Source of the DNA: Pleurocapsa sp. MO_226.B13
GTDB taxonomy: Bacteria > Cyanobacteriota > Cyanobacteriia > Cyanobacteriales > Xenococcaceae
Length of the DNA: 5,751 nucleotides
Direction: 5' to 3'
Assembly (NCBI GenBank): GCA_030064795.1
Contig: JASJEI010000559.1
Span: 1-5,751, forward strand
The position numbers and the translations under genes are program-made. The number at the start of each line of letters is the position of its first letter. The first letter of the stretch is position 1. Shown here piece after piece: positions 1-5,661 of the stretch. The notes under the pieces were generated by a model. That model was not told where the DNA came from and made no database searches. It saw only the letters and a list, made by a program, of their open reading frames with translations.

Positions 1-22
1 AGTAGGGGGAGTAGGACGTTGA
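1..22. repeat. edge of a short GTAGG-rich repeat
   Basis: The first 16 bases contain two near copies of a GTAGG unit (AGTAGGGGG then AGTAGGA). Short intergenic tandem repeats of this kind are common in cyanobacteria. Only two units are visible because the window starts here, so both the repeat and its extent are tentative. All three forward frames are closed by stops within the first 33 bases, which supports this edge being non-coding. Confidence 0.25.
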
Positions 23-397
23 TTGGTGGTTGAAACAGGTGCAAACCCTTTAGACATGGCATTCAAGAGGAAAATAGCGTTTTCTTTTAAGACCATATCA
101 GGGTCAAGTTTTTCTTGCGCTTACCCTGGTACAGAACTAGTTCCTACAGTAGAAATAGCACGCTTAAAGAAAAGCTTAATTCGACAAATGTTTCAGCCAA
201 TAAAGTGGAGAGCTATTTCCCTATCGATCGCTGCACGAGGGATCAAAAAAGTAGTAGAGATTGGGCCGGGAAAAGATCTTACAAAACAAATGAAACGAAT
301 TTGTCCTGGCTTAGACTTTACCGCAACCGTTCACTCCTCCCCCGTAAAAGCGAACGCTAAAACTACTTACTTACCCAAGAGAAAAATTGCTGCATAA
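23..397 (+). pseudogene. fabD: remnant of malonyl-CoA:ACP transacylase (FabD), C-terminal part only
   Basis: Intact FabD loads malonate onto acyl carrier protein for fatty-acid synthesis in the cytoplasm. This 124-codon frame, opened by TTG, matches only the last part of the family. Residues 41-97 contain the typical LIRQM..P..W segment (52-62), the late VVEIGPGK..T motif (77-87) and KRICPGL (91-97). A full FabD is about 290-310 residues. The nucleophile motif GHSxGE is absent, and the region where the catalytic His (FHS) should precede is unrecognisable. Residues 4-40 resemble FabD only weakly (TGA..PL.M, then a possible 'FKT...YPGTELVP' strand). A TGA lies immediately upstream at 20-22 and the other frames are closed, so the N-terminal two thirds cannot be joined without frameshifts. 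The tail after residue 100 is basic and not family-like. I infer a decayed duplicate; the working fabD should be elsewhere in the genome. A small expressed protein is possible but unsupported. Confidence 0.6.
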
Positions 398-479
398 TTT
401 ATTTCCTCAGATAGAACTAAGATGAAGCTACTTTTTTTATAGTAGAAAAAAACTATTTATTTGCTAATTATCGATCGCC
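398..479. other. AT-rich gap before the lipid kinase
   Basis: This 82-bp spacer presumably carries the promoter of the downstream kinase. A TATAGT hexamer at 438-443 resembles a -10 box, but no -35-like hexamer lies 16-18 bases upstream. CTACT (428-432) and AGTAG (441-445) could pair as a 5-bp stem with an 8-base loop, too weak to call a terminator. There is no Shine-Dalgarno motif before the ATG at 480; the bases just upstream contain a partial HIP1 (CGATCGCC). Confidence 0.3.
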
Positions 480-1544
480 ATGACTCGCTCAGCCTGCTTA
501 ATTTTTAATCCTGTTGCTGGACAAGGAAATGCAGAGCAGGATTTAGCTACTATTAAAAGTATTTTAGAGCCAGAATTCGAGCTTGATATTCAATTTACAA
601 CTCCAGAAATAAGTGGGGGAGAATTAGCTCGCGAAGCGGTCAAAAATAATGCTGAGGCGATTATTGCCTCTGGAGGAGATGGTACGATTTCAGTGGTGGC
701 GGAAGCTTTAATCGAAACAGAGATCCCTTTAGGGGCGATCGCCAGGGGGACAGCTAATGCTTTTGCTAATGCCTTGGGCATACCAGACACTATCGAAGCA
801 GCTTGTCAGGTAATTGTCGATGGTGGAACTAAAAAAGTAGATACGGGGATCTGCAATGGCAAACCGATGGTCTTGCTGGCGGGTATTGGCTTTGAAGCAG
901 AAACCGTAGAAGATGCCGATCGCGAGACTAAAAATCGTTTGGGAATGCTGGCATACGTCTTGTCGGGATTAAAGCAGTTAAAAGATTTCGAGCAGTTTGA
1001 AACCATCATCGAAACCAAAGAAAAAGTAATTAAGGTCAAGGCTAACGCAGTCACTATTGCTAATGCTGCTCCTCCTACCTCCATCCTGGCTCACGGTACG
1101 GCAGGGGTCATCTACGATGATGGACTACTAGATGTTACCATTGTTGCTCCTGAAACCAGAGCCAGTGCGATCGCCATTTCCTATCATCTTCTGCAAACTG
1201 CTAGCAGCGATGAAGCATCAGAAAGAGATGATATTGGCTATTTGCGTACCAAATGGCTCAAAGTTTCTACCAACCCGCCCCAAAAGGTTGTCTTGGATGG
1301 TGAATTAATTGGTTCGACTCCCATAGAAGTTGAATGCATCCCTGGAGGGTTAACTGTATTTGCTCCTCTAGAAGAGATTCAACAAGCAGACGAAAGACTC
1401 GAACATCTTCCTGGTATCGAAATAGAGTATAAGCAGTCTATGAATCAGGGGCAAATTGAAATTGATAGCCAAGAATTTATCGCTGAAAATCAAATTAAGA
1501 TGGACAGCCAAGAATTTATCACCGATCGAGTCGAGAAGCAATAG
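480..1544 (+). CDS. YegS/BmrU-family lipid kinase (diacylglycerol kinase-like)
   Basis: Members of this family use ATP to phosphorylate a lipid such as diacylglycerol, phosphatidylglycerol or a sphingoid base at the inner face of the membrane; the exact lipid cannot be read from sequence. The N-terminal nucleotide-binding domain begins with the strand and turn FNPVAGQGNA (9-18), which matches the family's NP.aG.g motif. It carries the diagnostic GGDGT at 65-69 and GTANAFANALGIP at 90-102, equivalent to the usual GTaNDfA. The C-terminal beta domain has AGIGFEA (134-140), DDGLLDV (213-219) and DGE (273-275), all expected metal- or fold-supporting positions. The catalytic domain ends near residue 296 (TVFAP). 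A further acidic tail of about 58 residues makes the protein 354 long, against roughly 290-330 for relatives, and includes a 13-residue tandem repeat. The start ATG sits just before the first core strand, as in homologues, and no earlier in-frame start is needed. The gene converges on the minus-strand gene with 27 bp between stops. Family assignment is secure, substrate unknown. Confidence 0.93.
   Translation: MTRSACLIFNPVAGQGNAEQDLATIKSILEPEFELDIQFTTPEISGGELAREAVKNNAEAIIASGGDGTISVVAEALIETEIPLGAIARGTANAFANALGIPDTIEAACQVIVDGGTKKVDTGICNGKPMVLLAGIGFEAETVEDADRETKNRLGMLAYVLSGLKQLKDFEQFETIIETKEKVIKVKANAVTIANAAPPTSILAHGTAGVIYDDGLLDVTIVAPETRASAIAISYHLLQTASSDEASERDDIGYLRTKWLKVSTNPPQKVVLDGELIGSTPIEVECIPGGLTVFAPLEEIQQADERLEHLPGIEIEYKQSMNQGQIEIDSQEFIAENQIKMDSQEFITDRVEKQ
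1452..1529 (+). repeat. 39-bp in-frame tandem duplication in the lipid kinase tail
   Basis: Two direct copies, 1452-1490 and 1491-1529, abut with a period of 39 bp and agree at 29 of 39 positions, including a perfect 15-base block (AGCCAAGAATTTATC). They encode QIEIDSQEFIAEN and QIKMDSQEFITDR, agreeing at 8 of 13 residues. The unit is a multiple of three, so the frame is kept. Several differences fall at third codon positions (ATT/ATG is the exception that changes residue), suggesting an older duplication that was retained as protein. Confidence 0.85.
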
Positions 1545-1571
1545 ATATCGCTTTTATTTTTATCCATCGTT

Positions 1572-2948
1572 TTAGCCAAACATCAAAAACTCTGGTTTAA
1601 AAATCATGACTAGTCCAAAGAAAAGCATAAATCCTCCACTCACTAGCTTGAGAATTCTTCCCTGCTTTTCAGTTAGTCTGGACGATTTAAAAGAGTAAAT
1701 AAAATTCGCTAAAATGACCAACAGAGGAATGATATAGATCGCTGCATAGATAGCCGTCCAAAAAGCATAACAAAGCCAAATATTTTGAGTGCAGTATTGA
1801 ATCAGGCTGGTCATATAAACTACTGGCAGAATCGCGGTACATCCTAACTCAATAATATTGACAAATATAGCTAATAAGATAGTCCCGCCTAAAGCAGTTA
1901 AAAACATCTTTTTGTCAGCCTCACCTGCTTGAAGTTCCCGAGCAATTTTGCCAGCTTTCTGACTAATAACTACCTGTTGTTCTGTTGATAATGAGAGAGA
2001 AATACCTTGCTTAAACCAGAAGTAATCTTTAAGATTAATAATTCCAGCCACAGTAATAATACTTCCCAGAATTAACATAAAAATAGCTCCATATTTATCC
2101 AAAAATACAGAGCCGACTAGCACCATAATCGTAATAAAGAGAAAATACATGACTGCCGAAGTCGCCACAAAAGTAGAACCGATAATCCCCATCTGTTTTC
2201 GGTTTTTAGTATGAGTAAGTAAAGAGAGAAGAATAATCAGCACGGTAAAAGCACAGGGATTAAAACCATCGGCTAGGGCAATAGTGGAGACAAATAAAGG
2301 AAAAGGTAAACTTCGGGCAAATTCCTCGATCGCTGGTTCTGGAATTAAGGTTAAAAATAGGAATAAGCTAATAATTATCGTGGCGATCGCTCCTCCAATC
2401 CAATACCTTTTGTTGGTTTCACTTTTTAGTTTTTTCCGAACCAGAGGATAGCTAAATAAGTAGAAGATTGGCAGCCAAACAATTTTCCAGGGAAGTTGAT
2501 AATTCACTGTCGATCCTGGTAGATTTATCGAGTGACCTAATTGGGATTCGATGGCTTGTACTATTTGGTTTTTGTAGCCGATATAGCCGAGATAGACGGG
2601 ATTGTATTCTAATTCTCCGTCAGCTTCGCTATAGCCAATAAATGATTTTTCTCCGACCAAGGTTCGAGGAACTGCTGCCGATTTAATTTGATATTGGGCT
2701 AAAAAATCTCGCCATTTTTGGGGATGTTCGCTTACTTCATAAGCAGATAACTTGACTTCCTCATTGTGGCGAGCGATATATTCCATTAAGGGTTTTTGTT
2801 GGGCGCAATGAGGACAGGTTTGACTATAAAAGAAATAGACATCTACTACTTTATCGCTAGCTAATACGGGAGAGACAAAAGTAATTAAACCGAGCGAAAC
2901 AATTAAAATAAAAGAAATGAGTAGTTGCTTAAGGTAGGAAGCTTTCAT
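1572..2948 (-). CDS. membrane thiol-disulfide protein: CPHC thioredoxin-fold domain fused to CcdA/DsbD-like transporter
   Basis: Likely moves reducing equivalents across the membrane to an extracytoplasmic thioredoxin-fold domain, for thiol/disulfide control in the periplasm or thylakoid lumen. Residues 1-30 form a signal sequence or anchor (long hydrophobic run, VLA before SDK). Residues 33-138 look like a thioredoxin fold: strand VVDVYFFYS, then C45-P-H-C48, then a Val-Pro at 93-94 in the cis-proline position followed by TLVGEKSFIGYS. From about 150 on, eight hydrophobic segments follow (near 152-168, 183-202, 217-245, 254-280, 287-306, 350-380, 390-418, 434-452). Two hold the CcdA/DsbD signature cysteines: GFNPCAF with C232 and ELGCTAILP with C370, 138 residues apart, close to the 122 between the paired membrane cysteines of E. 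coli DsbD. A charged loop (320-348) lies between them. C386 and C393 are additional. ATG start at 2948 precedes a good signal sequence; no Shine-Dalgarno motif. It lies 144 bp after the glycosyltransferase gene on the same strand. Direction of electron flow and partner are inference; an oxidative role cannot be excluded given the DsbA-like CPHC. Confidence 0.85.
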   Translation of the reverse strand: MKASYLKQLLISFILIVSLGLITFVSPVLASDKVVDVYFFYSQTCPHCAQQKPLMEYIARHNEEVKLSAYEVSEHPQKWRDFLAQYQIKSAAVPRTLVGEKSFIGYSEADGELEYNPVYLGYIGYKNQIVQAIESQLGHSINLPGSTVNYQLPWKIVWLPIFYLFSYPLVRKKLKSETNKRYWIGGAIATIIISLFLFLTLIPEPAIEEFARSLPFPLFVSTIALADGFNPCAFTVLIILLSLLTHTKNRKQMGIIGSTFVATSAVMYFLFITIMVLVGSVFLDKYGAIFMLILGSIITVAGIINLKDYFWFKQGISLSLSTEQQVVISQKAGKIARELQAGEADKKMFLTALGGTILLAIFVNIIELGCTAILPVVYMTSLIQYCTQNIWLCYAFWTAIYAAIYIIPLLVILANFIYSFKSSRLTEKQGRILKLVSGGFMLFFGLVMIFKPEFLMFG

Positions 2949-3092
2949 TTGTCTTATTAGGTGTAATTTTTCTCATTCGAGCTAATATATTAAGCAAAAG
3001 CCAGGAGAAGATCGAAATCCCTTGTTAGAAGCGTTGTTAGATCTGACGGCTTGGCACAAATTGCCAGTCAAATCTAGTTCGCTGTTACTATC
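2949..3092. other. gap between the glycosyltransferase and Trx-CcdA genes
   Basis: This 144-bp spacer should hold the start signals of the Trx-CcdA gene if it has its own promoter. A perfect 10-bp palindrome TAATATATTA at 2983-2992 lies about 35-44 bases upstream of that gene's ATG and could be a -10 region or an operator, but no convincing -35 box was found. The rest of the gap contains an imperfect hairpin and a protein-like open frame on the plus strand, listed separately. No T-run follows the hairpin on either strand, so no intrinsic terminator is evident. Confidence 0.3.
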
Positions 3093-3105
3093 TTACCGAC
3101 AATGA
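2986..3105 (+). pseudogene. possible short coding relic of unknown origin
   Basis: A plus-strand frame is open from just after the TAA at 2983-2985 to a TGA at 3103-3105, 39 codons. It has no ATG or GTG near its beginning; a TTG is at 3022. The predicted peptide is unusually protein-like for a spacer: a charged start (KQKPGEDRNP), then an amphipathic LLEALLDLTAWHKLP segment. I do not recognise the family. It runs into the 3' end of the oppositely oriented glycosyltransferase gene and overlaps the inverted repeat. It may be the end of a decayed gene, or chance. Confidence 0.2.
3038..3076. other. imperfect 14-bp inverted repeat (hairpin)
   Basis: TAGAT (3038-3042) pairs with ATCTA (3072-3076); after one C/A mismatch, TGAC (3044-3047) pairs with GTCA (3067-3070); after a 4-base bulge (GGCT), TGGCA (3052-3056) pairs with TGCCA (3062-3066) around a 5-base loop CAAAT. 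On the minus strand the structure starts 16 bases past the glycosyltransferase stop. No U-tract follows in either direction, so it is not a standard terminator. It might stabilise the upstream transcript's 3' end or be a repeat-family element, but its overlap with the open frame leaves chance possible. Confidence 0.4.
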
Positions 3106-4865
3106 TAGAGACGATTACGATAACCACTGTTGGATAATTCAGACTGAAGATCGCCAATACAGTTAAGATCGTAAGTTAAGTAATCGGGATTGATTTTTAA
3201 ATTCACACTCCAAATGTCAAGGGGTTTTGGATGGGCTAAGACAATATCTCTAAATGTAAAGTAATAATCTTGGTGTTGTCCGAGTAAGAGAAACTGAGGT
3301 GTTTTTGCTTTAGATGATGAAGGGATGGTTTGGAAAGACAAGGCTAAGGCGATCGCTTCTCGTAATTGAGAATGAGTGGTATAACTGGTTGCTACTAAAG
3401 TCGGAATAGAAGTAGTTGTGTTTGCTAAAATATGCTCCGCCAAGTGGTTTGACTGTCGAGATTTTTGAAACCCTAAATTGTTGACTACGGTTAACGAGCC
3501 TAATAAGCCCATGGCGATCGCAATTAGGGCTACTTTTTTACCCCCTGCATACAGCCAACTGCGTCGATTATTGATTGCTGTTTTTAGCAGAGGATACTGC
3601 CAAAGCTGTGCCAAAATTGCTCCCAACAGCACTATGACCGCAGGAAAATAAACAAAATGATAGCGGGCTGCCAGAGAGAGGTCTTTACCATAGCCGTAGA
3701 TAATAAATAAATAGAGAATTATTGCCCCCAGACAATAACTGCTAAAAACTTTTAGAGGCAGACGTTTAGGACTATTATTTAGTAATTTCCAACCCCGAAG
3801 CAATGCAGGTATCATCCAAATTAAAACCAACAATACTACTAATCCAGAAGTCACTGTAATTGCTATTGGTGTATCTTCAATTGGTAGTAAGGCGATCGTT
3901 GTAATTAACCAACCCAATATGCGTAGTATGGGTTGCCAAATCTCATCCAAGCTGTAACTAGTTGCGATCCAGTCAGTTAATTGATTATTTGAGATCTCAT
4001 TCGCCACTGGAAGCCAAACTAAACCCGCTACCACAGTTGCCAAAACCACCAAGATAATACGCCACCAGTAAATCAGACGGGGTGAATTTTGATGTTGACT
4101 TTCTCGAAACCAAATCCCAACCAGAATTAAAGCCTGAATTACTAAAGCCAAACCAAAGAAGTAATGAGTAGCAATACCTAAAGAATTAATTAAAATCCAA
4201 ACTATCCCTATCGCCCAAGGTAATTTAATCCCGCGATCGACAGATTCAATTGCCAGCATCAAACAGATCGAAGAGGCAATAATCAATAAAACAGACAAAC
4301 TATAGTGACGAGCTTCTTGAGCCAGATAGATACCATAGGGAGAAACCGCCATCAGTATTGCGGTGAGGTGTGCGGACAACCGAGAGCGAAACGCCACCCA
4401 ACTCAAGCCGAATATAGCGGGAATTGTCAACCCGCCAAAAATAGCACTCAAAGAGCGTCCGACTGCTAGAGAAACTAATTCACCATGATTGAAAAATAGT
4501 TCGATCCACCAGTGAGTTAACCAGAAATATAAAGGTGGATGGGTACTTTCGTTTAAGAGACGGGTAACAACATCAGCAGAATTAACTGTGGTGTCTAATT
4601 TGAGGGGAGAAAGTAAGGTTGATGCTGGAATAATTTGGTTTAGGGGGATCTGGGAAAAACCATGACCGAGACTAAAACCCAAGGTAGCAATTTCGATCGA
4701 GGAAGCGGATTTATCAGCAAGGTTAGTGAATCTAAGTATGATGCCAACTACGAACCAGCCAAGCAAATATAACAAATCCCAACGACTAAGACAATTGATT
4801 TGGCGATCGCCAGATTGATTTAAGTCTTCTCGAAATTTAGTTGGTTTATTTTTGCCTTGTTTCAC
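3093..4865 (-). CDS. multi-pass glycosyltransferase, GT39/ArnT-like (GT-C fold)
   Basis: Probably transfers a sugar from a polyprenyl-phosphate donor to an extracytoplasmic acceptor; donor and acceptor unknown. After a polar N-terminus, about a dozen hydrophobic segments follow, starting at 31-50 (LLYLLGWFVVGIILRF) and ending near 444-462, then a soluble C-terminal domain of about 125 residues. Family hallmarks are an acidic loop after the first helix (D51, E58 in SSIEIATLGFSLGHGF), ESTHPPLYFWLTHWW at 106-120, SPYGIYLAQEARHYSL at 175-190, and a later DLSLAARYHFVYFPAV at 395-410, the pattern seen in cyanobacterial 'glycosyltransferase family 39' proteins. The usual Asp-Glu pair of the first loop is reduced to Ile-Glu (I57-E58). 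The start is GTG at 4865: no ATG or other start lies upstream before a stop at 4905-4907, and this start leaves a short polar lead before helix 1. AAGG touches the start codon and is too close to act as a normal Shine-Dalgarno. C569 and C589 lie in the soluble tail. 76 bp downstream of the lipoprotein gene, same strand. Confidence 0.85.
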   Translation of the reverse strand: MKQGKNKPTKFREDLNQSGDRQINCLSRWDLLYLLGWFVVGIILRFTNLADKSASSIEIATLGFSLGHGFSQIPLNQIIPASTLLSPLKLDTTVNSADVVTRLLNESTHPPLYFWLTHWWIELFFNHGELVSLAVGRSLSAIFGGLTIPAIFGLSWVAFRSRLSAHLTAILMAVSPYGIYLAQEARHYSLSVLLIIASSICLMLAIESVDRGIKLPWAIGIVWILINSLGIATHYFFGLALVIQALILVGIWFRESQHQNSPRLIYWWRIILVVLATVVAGLVWLPVANEISNNQLTDWIATSYSLDEIWQPILRILGWLITTIALLPIEDTPIAITVTSGLVVLLVLIWMIPALLRGWKLLNNSPKRLPLKVFSSYCLGAIILYLFIIYGYGKDLSLAARYHFVYFPAVIVLLGAILAQLWQYPLLKTAINNRRSWLYAGGKKVALIAIAMGLLGSLTVVNNLGFQKSRQSNHLAEHILANTTTSIPTLVATSYTTHSQLREAIALALSFQTIPSSSKAKTPQFLLLGQHQDYYFTFRDIVLAHPKPLDIWSVNLKINPDYLTYDLNCIGDLQSELSNSGYRNRLYHCR

Positions 4866-4941
4866 CTTAAATGTAAATAAATTTAATCTCGGACTTTTAT
4901 TAGATTACAGTGTTATGGTCATTAATCATTAGTTGGGTTGG
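4866..4941 (-). other. spacer between lipoprotein and glycosyltransferase genes
   Basis: A 76-bp AT-rich spacer between two genes on the minus strand. I see no hairpin followed by T-residues and no paired -35/-10 boxes, so read-through from the lipoprotein gene into the glycosyltransferase gene is plausible but not shown. Confidence 0.3.
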
Positions 4942-5661
4942 TTATTGGTTATTTTCGACCGATAATTGAGTATTATCAACTTTACTATTAACTTTAGTTA
5001 AAGCCCGATAATCGAGAAGCTCCCACCATTCTCGCAGTTCGGTTTCTTCAATATTTTTGCCATCTATCTGCACAAAAAATCGTTGGTTAATTAATAAATT
5101 CAAGCTACCGTCTTTGGTGTGATAATCGTATTCTTCTCTTCCTGGAATCTCACCAATCTTGATTCCTTTGTTGTAGCCTTCTGTCGATTCTTGACTAAAC
5201 TCCGTACTCAAGATAAAAGGTAAATAAAGTGCAGAATTAAATGCCCAGTCAAAAATAGTAACCGTCATTGTTTTATCGTTCTGAGAATAGGTCTGCTTGA
5301 TGTGAGCAATGCTATAGTTTCCAAAAGAATTAGTTTGACCTTTAGGTTTTTCTGCTGTCCAGCCAGGAGGAGCGGGGGGTAAATATTCGATTAGTTCTTG
5401 AAGAGAAACTGGTTCTACTGGTGCTTGCTTATTAATGCTCTCCTCTTCATACTCTTCATAATTATTGTTTCTAGCTGATTCAATTACTCTTTGAATAGCA
5501 GTTAAAGGATTTTGATTAATATCTATTTCCTCTTCAGCTTCTACCGTAATAGATTGCACTGTGTTGTTAGCATCACAAGCAACTAGCAAGCTAATACTAG
5601 CGATCGCCAAGCTTATTTTGAGTGTAGTTTCTACTAATAATTTCTTAATATTTTTATTCAT
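4942..5661 (-). CDS. predicted lipoprotein of unknown function
   Basis: The first 28 residues form a lipoprotein signal peptide: basic MNKNIKK, a hydrophobic stretch, then the lipobox LVAC with C29 as the lipidated residue. It is the only cysteine. Asp at +2 (D30) is the classic inner-membrane retention residue in enterobacteria; whether that rule holds here is unknown. Residues 41-75 are a low-complexity acidic linker (EAEEEIDI, YEEYEEES). A compact domain follows from about 88 to 222: LPPAPPGW (94-101), alternating strands around YSIAHIKQTYS and MTVTIFDWAFNSALYLPF (132-149), EFSQESTEGYNKGIKIG (154-170), PGREEYDY (173-180), then NLLINQRFFVQIDGKN (188-203) and an acidic helix. This looks like a mainly beta domain with a terminal helix, of a kind I have seen only as hypothetical; I assign no function. 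ATG start at 5661 gives a perfect signal peptide; no Shine-Dalgarno motif. It may head an operon with the glycosyltransferase. Confidence 0.82.
   Translation of the reverse strand: MNKNIKKLLVETTLKISLAIASISLLVACDANNTVQSITVEAEEEIDINQNPLTAIQRVIESARNNNYEEYEEESINKQAPVEPVSLQELIEYLPPAPPGWTAEKPKGQTNSFGNYSIAHIKQTYSQNDKTMTVTIFDWAFNSALYLPFILSTEFSQESTEGYNKGIKIGEIPGREEYDYHTKDGSLNLLINQRFFVQIDGKNIEETELREWWELLDYRALTKVNSKVDNTQLSVENNQ

Noticed and set aside
115..360. 81-codon plus-strand frame overlapping the FabD remnant
   Set aside because: Shadow in another frame; the peptide is rich in Ser, Arg and Asn with no family resemblance, while the overlapping frame matches FabD.
428..445. CTACT/AGTAG hairpin as terminator of the FabD remnant
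   Set aside because: Five base pairs with a loop of mostly T; the A-run after it is on the wrong strand for a plus-strand terminator.
590..790. 66-codon minus-strand frame inside the lipid kinase
   Set aside because: Antisense shadow of the GGDGT/GTANAFA coding region, with no independent support.
806..1084. 92-codon minus-strand frame inside the lipid kinase
   Set aside because: Antisense shadow of a well-supported kinase gene; Ser/Thr/Val-rich composition without motifs.
1536..1560. AAGC...GCTT pairing followed by a T-rich stretch at the kinase stop, as a possible terminator
   Set aside because: Only a 4-bp stem with a 10-base loop; far too weak to call.
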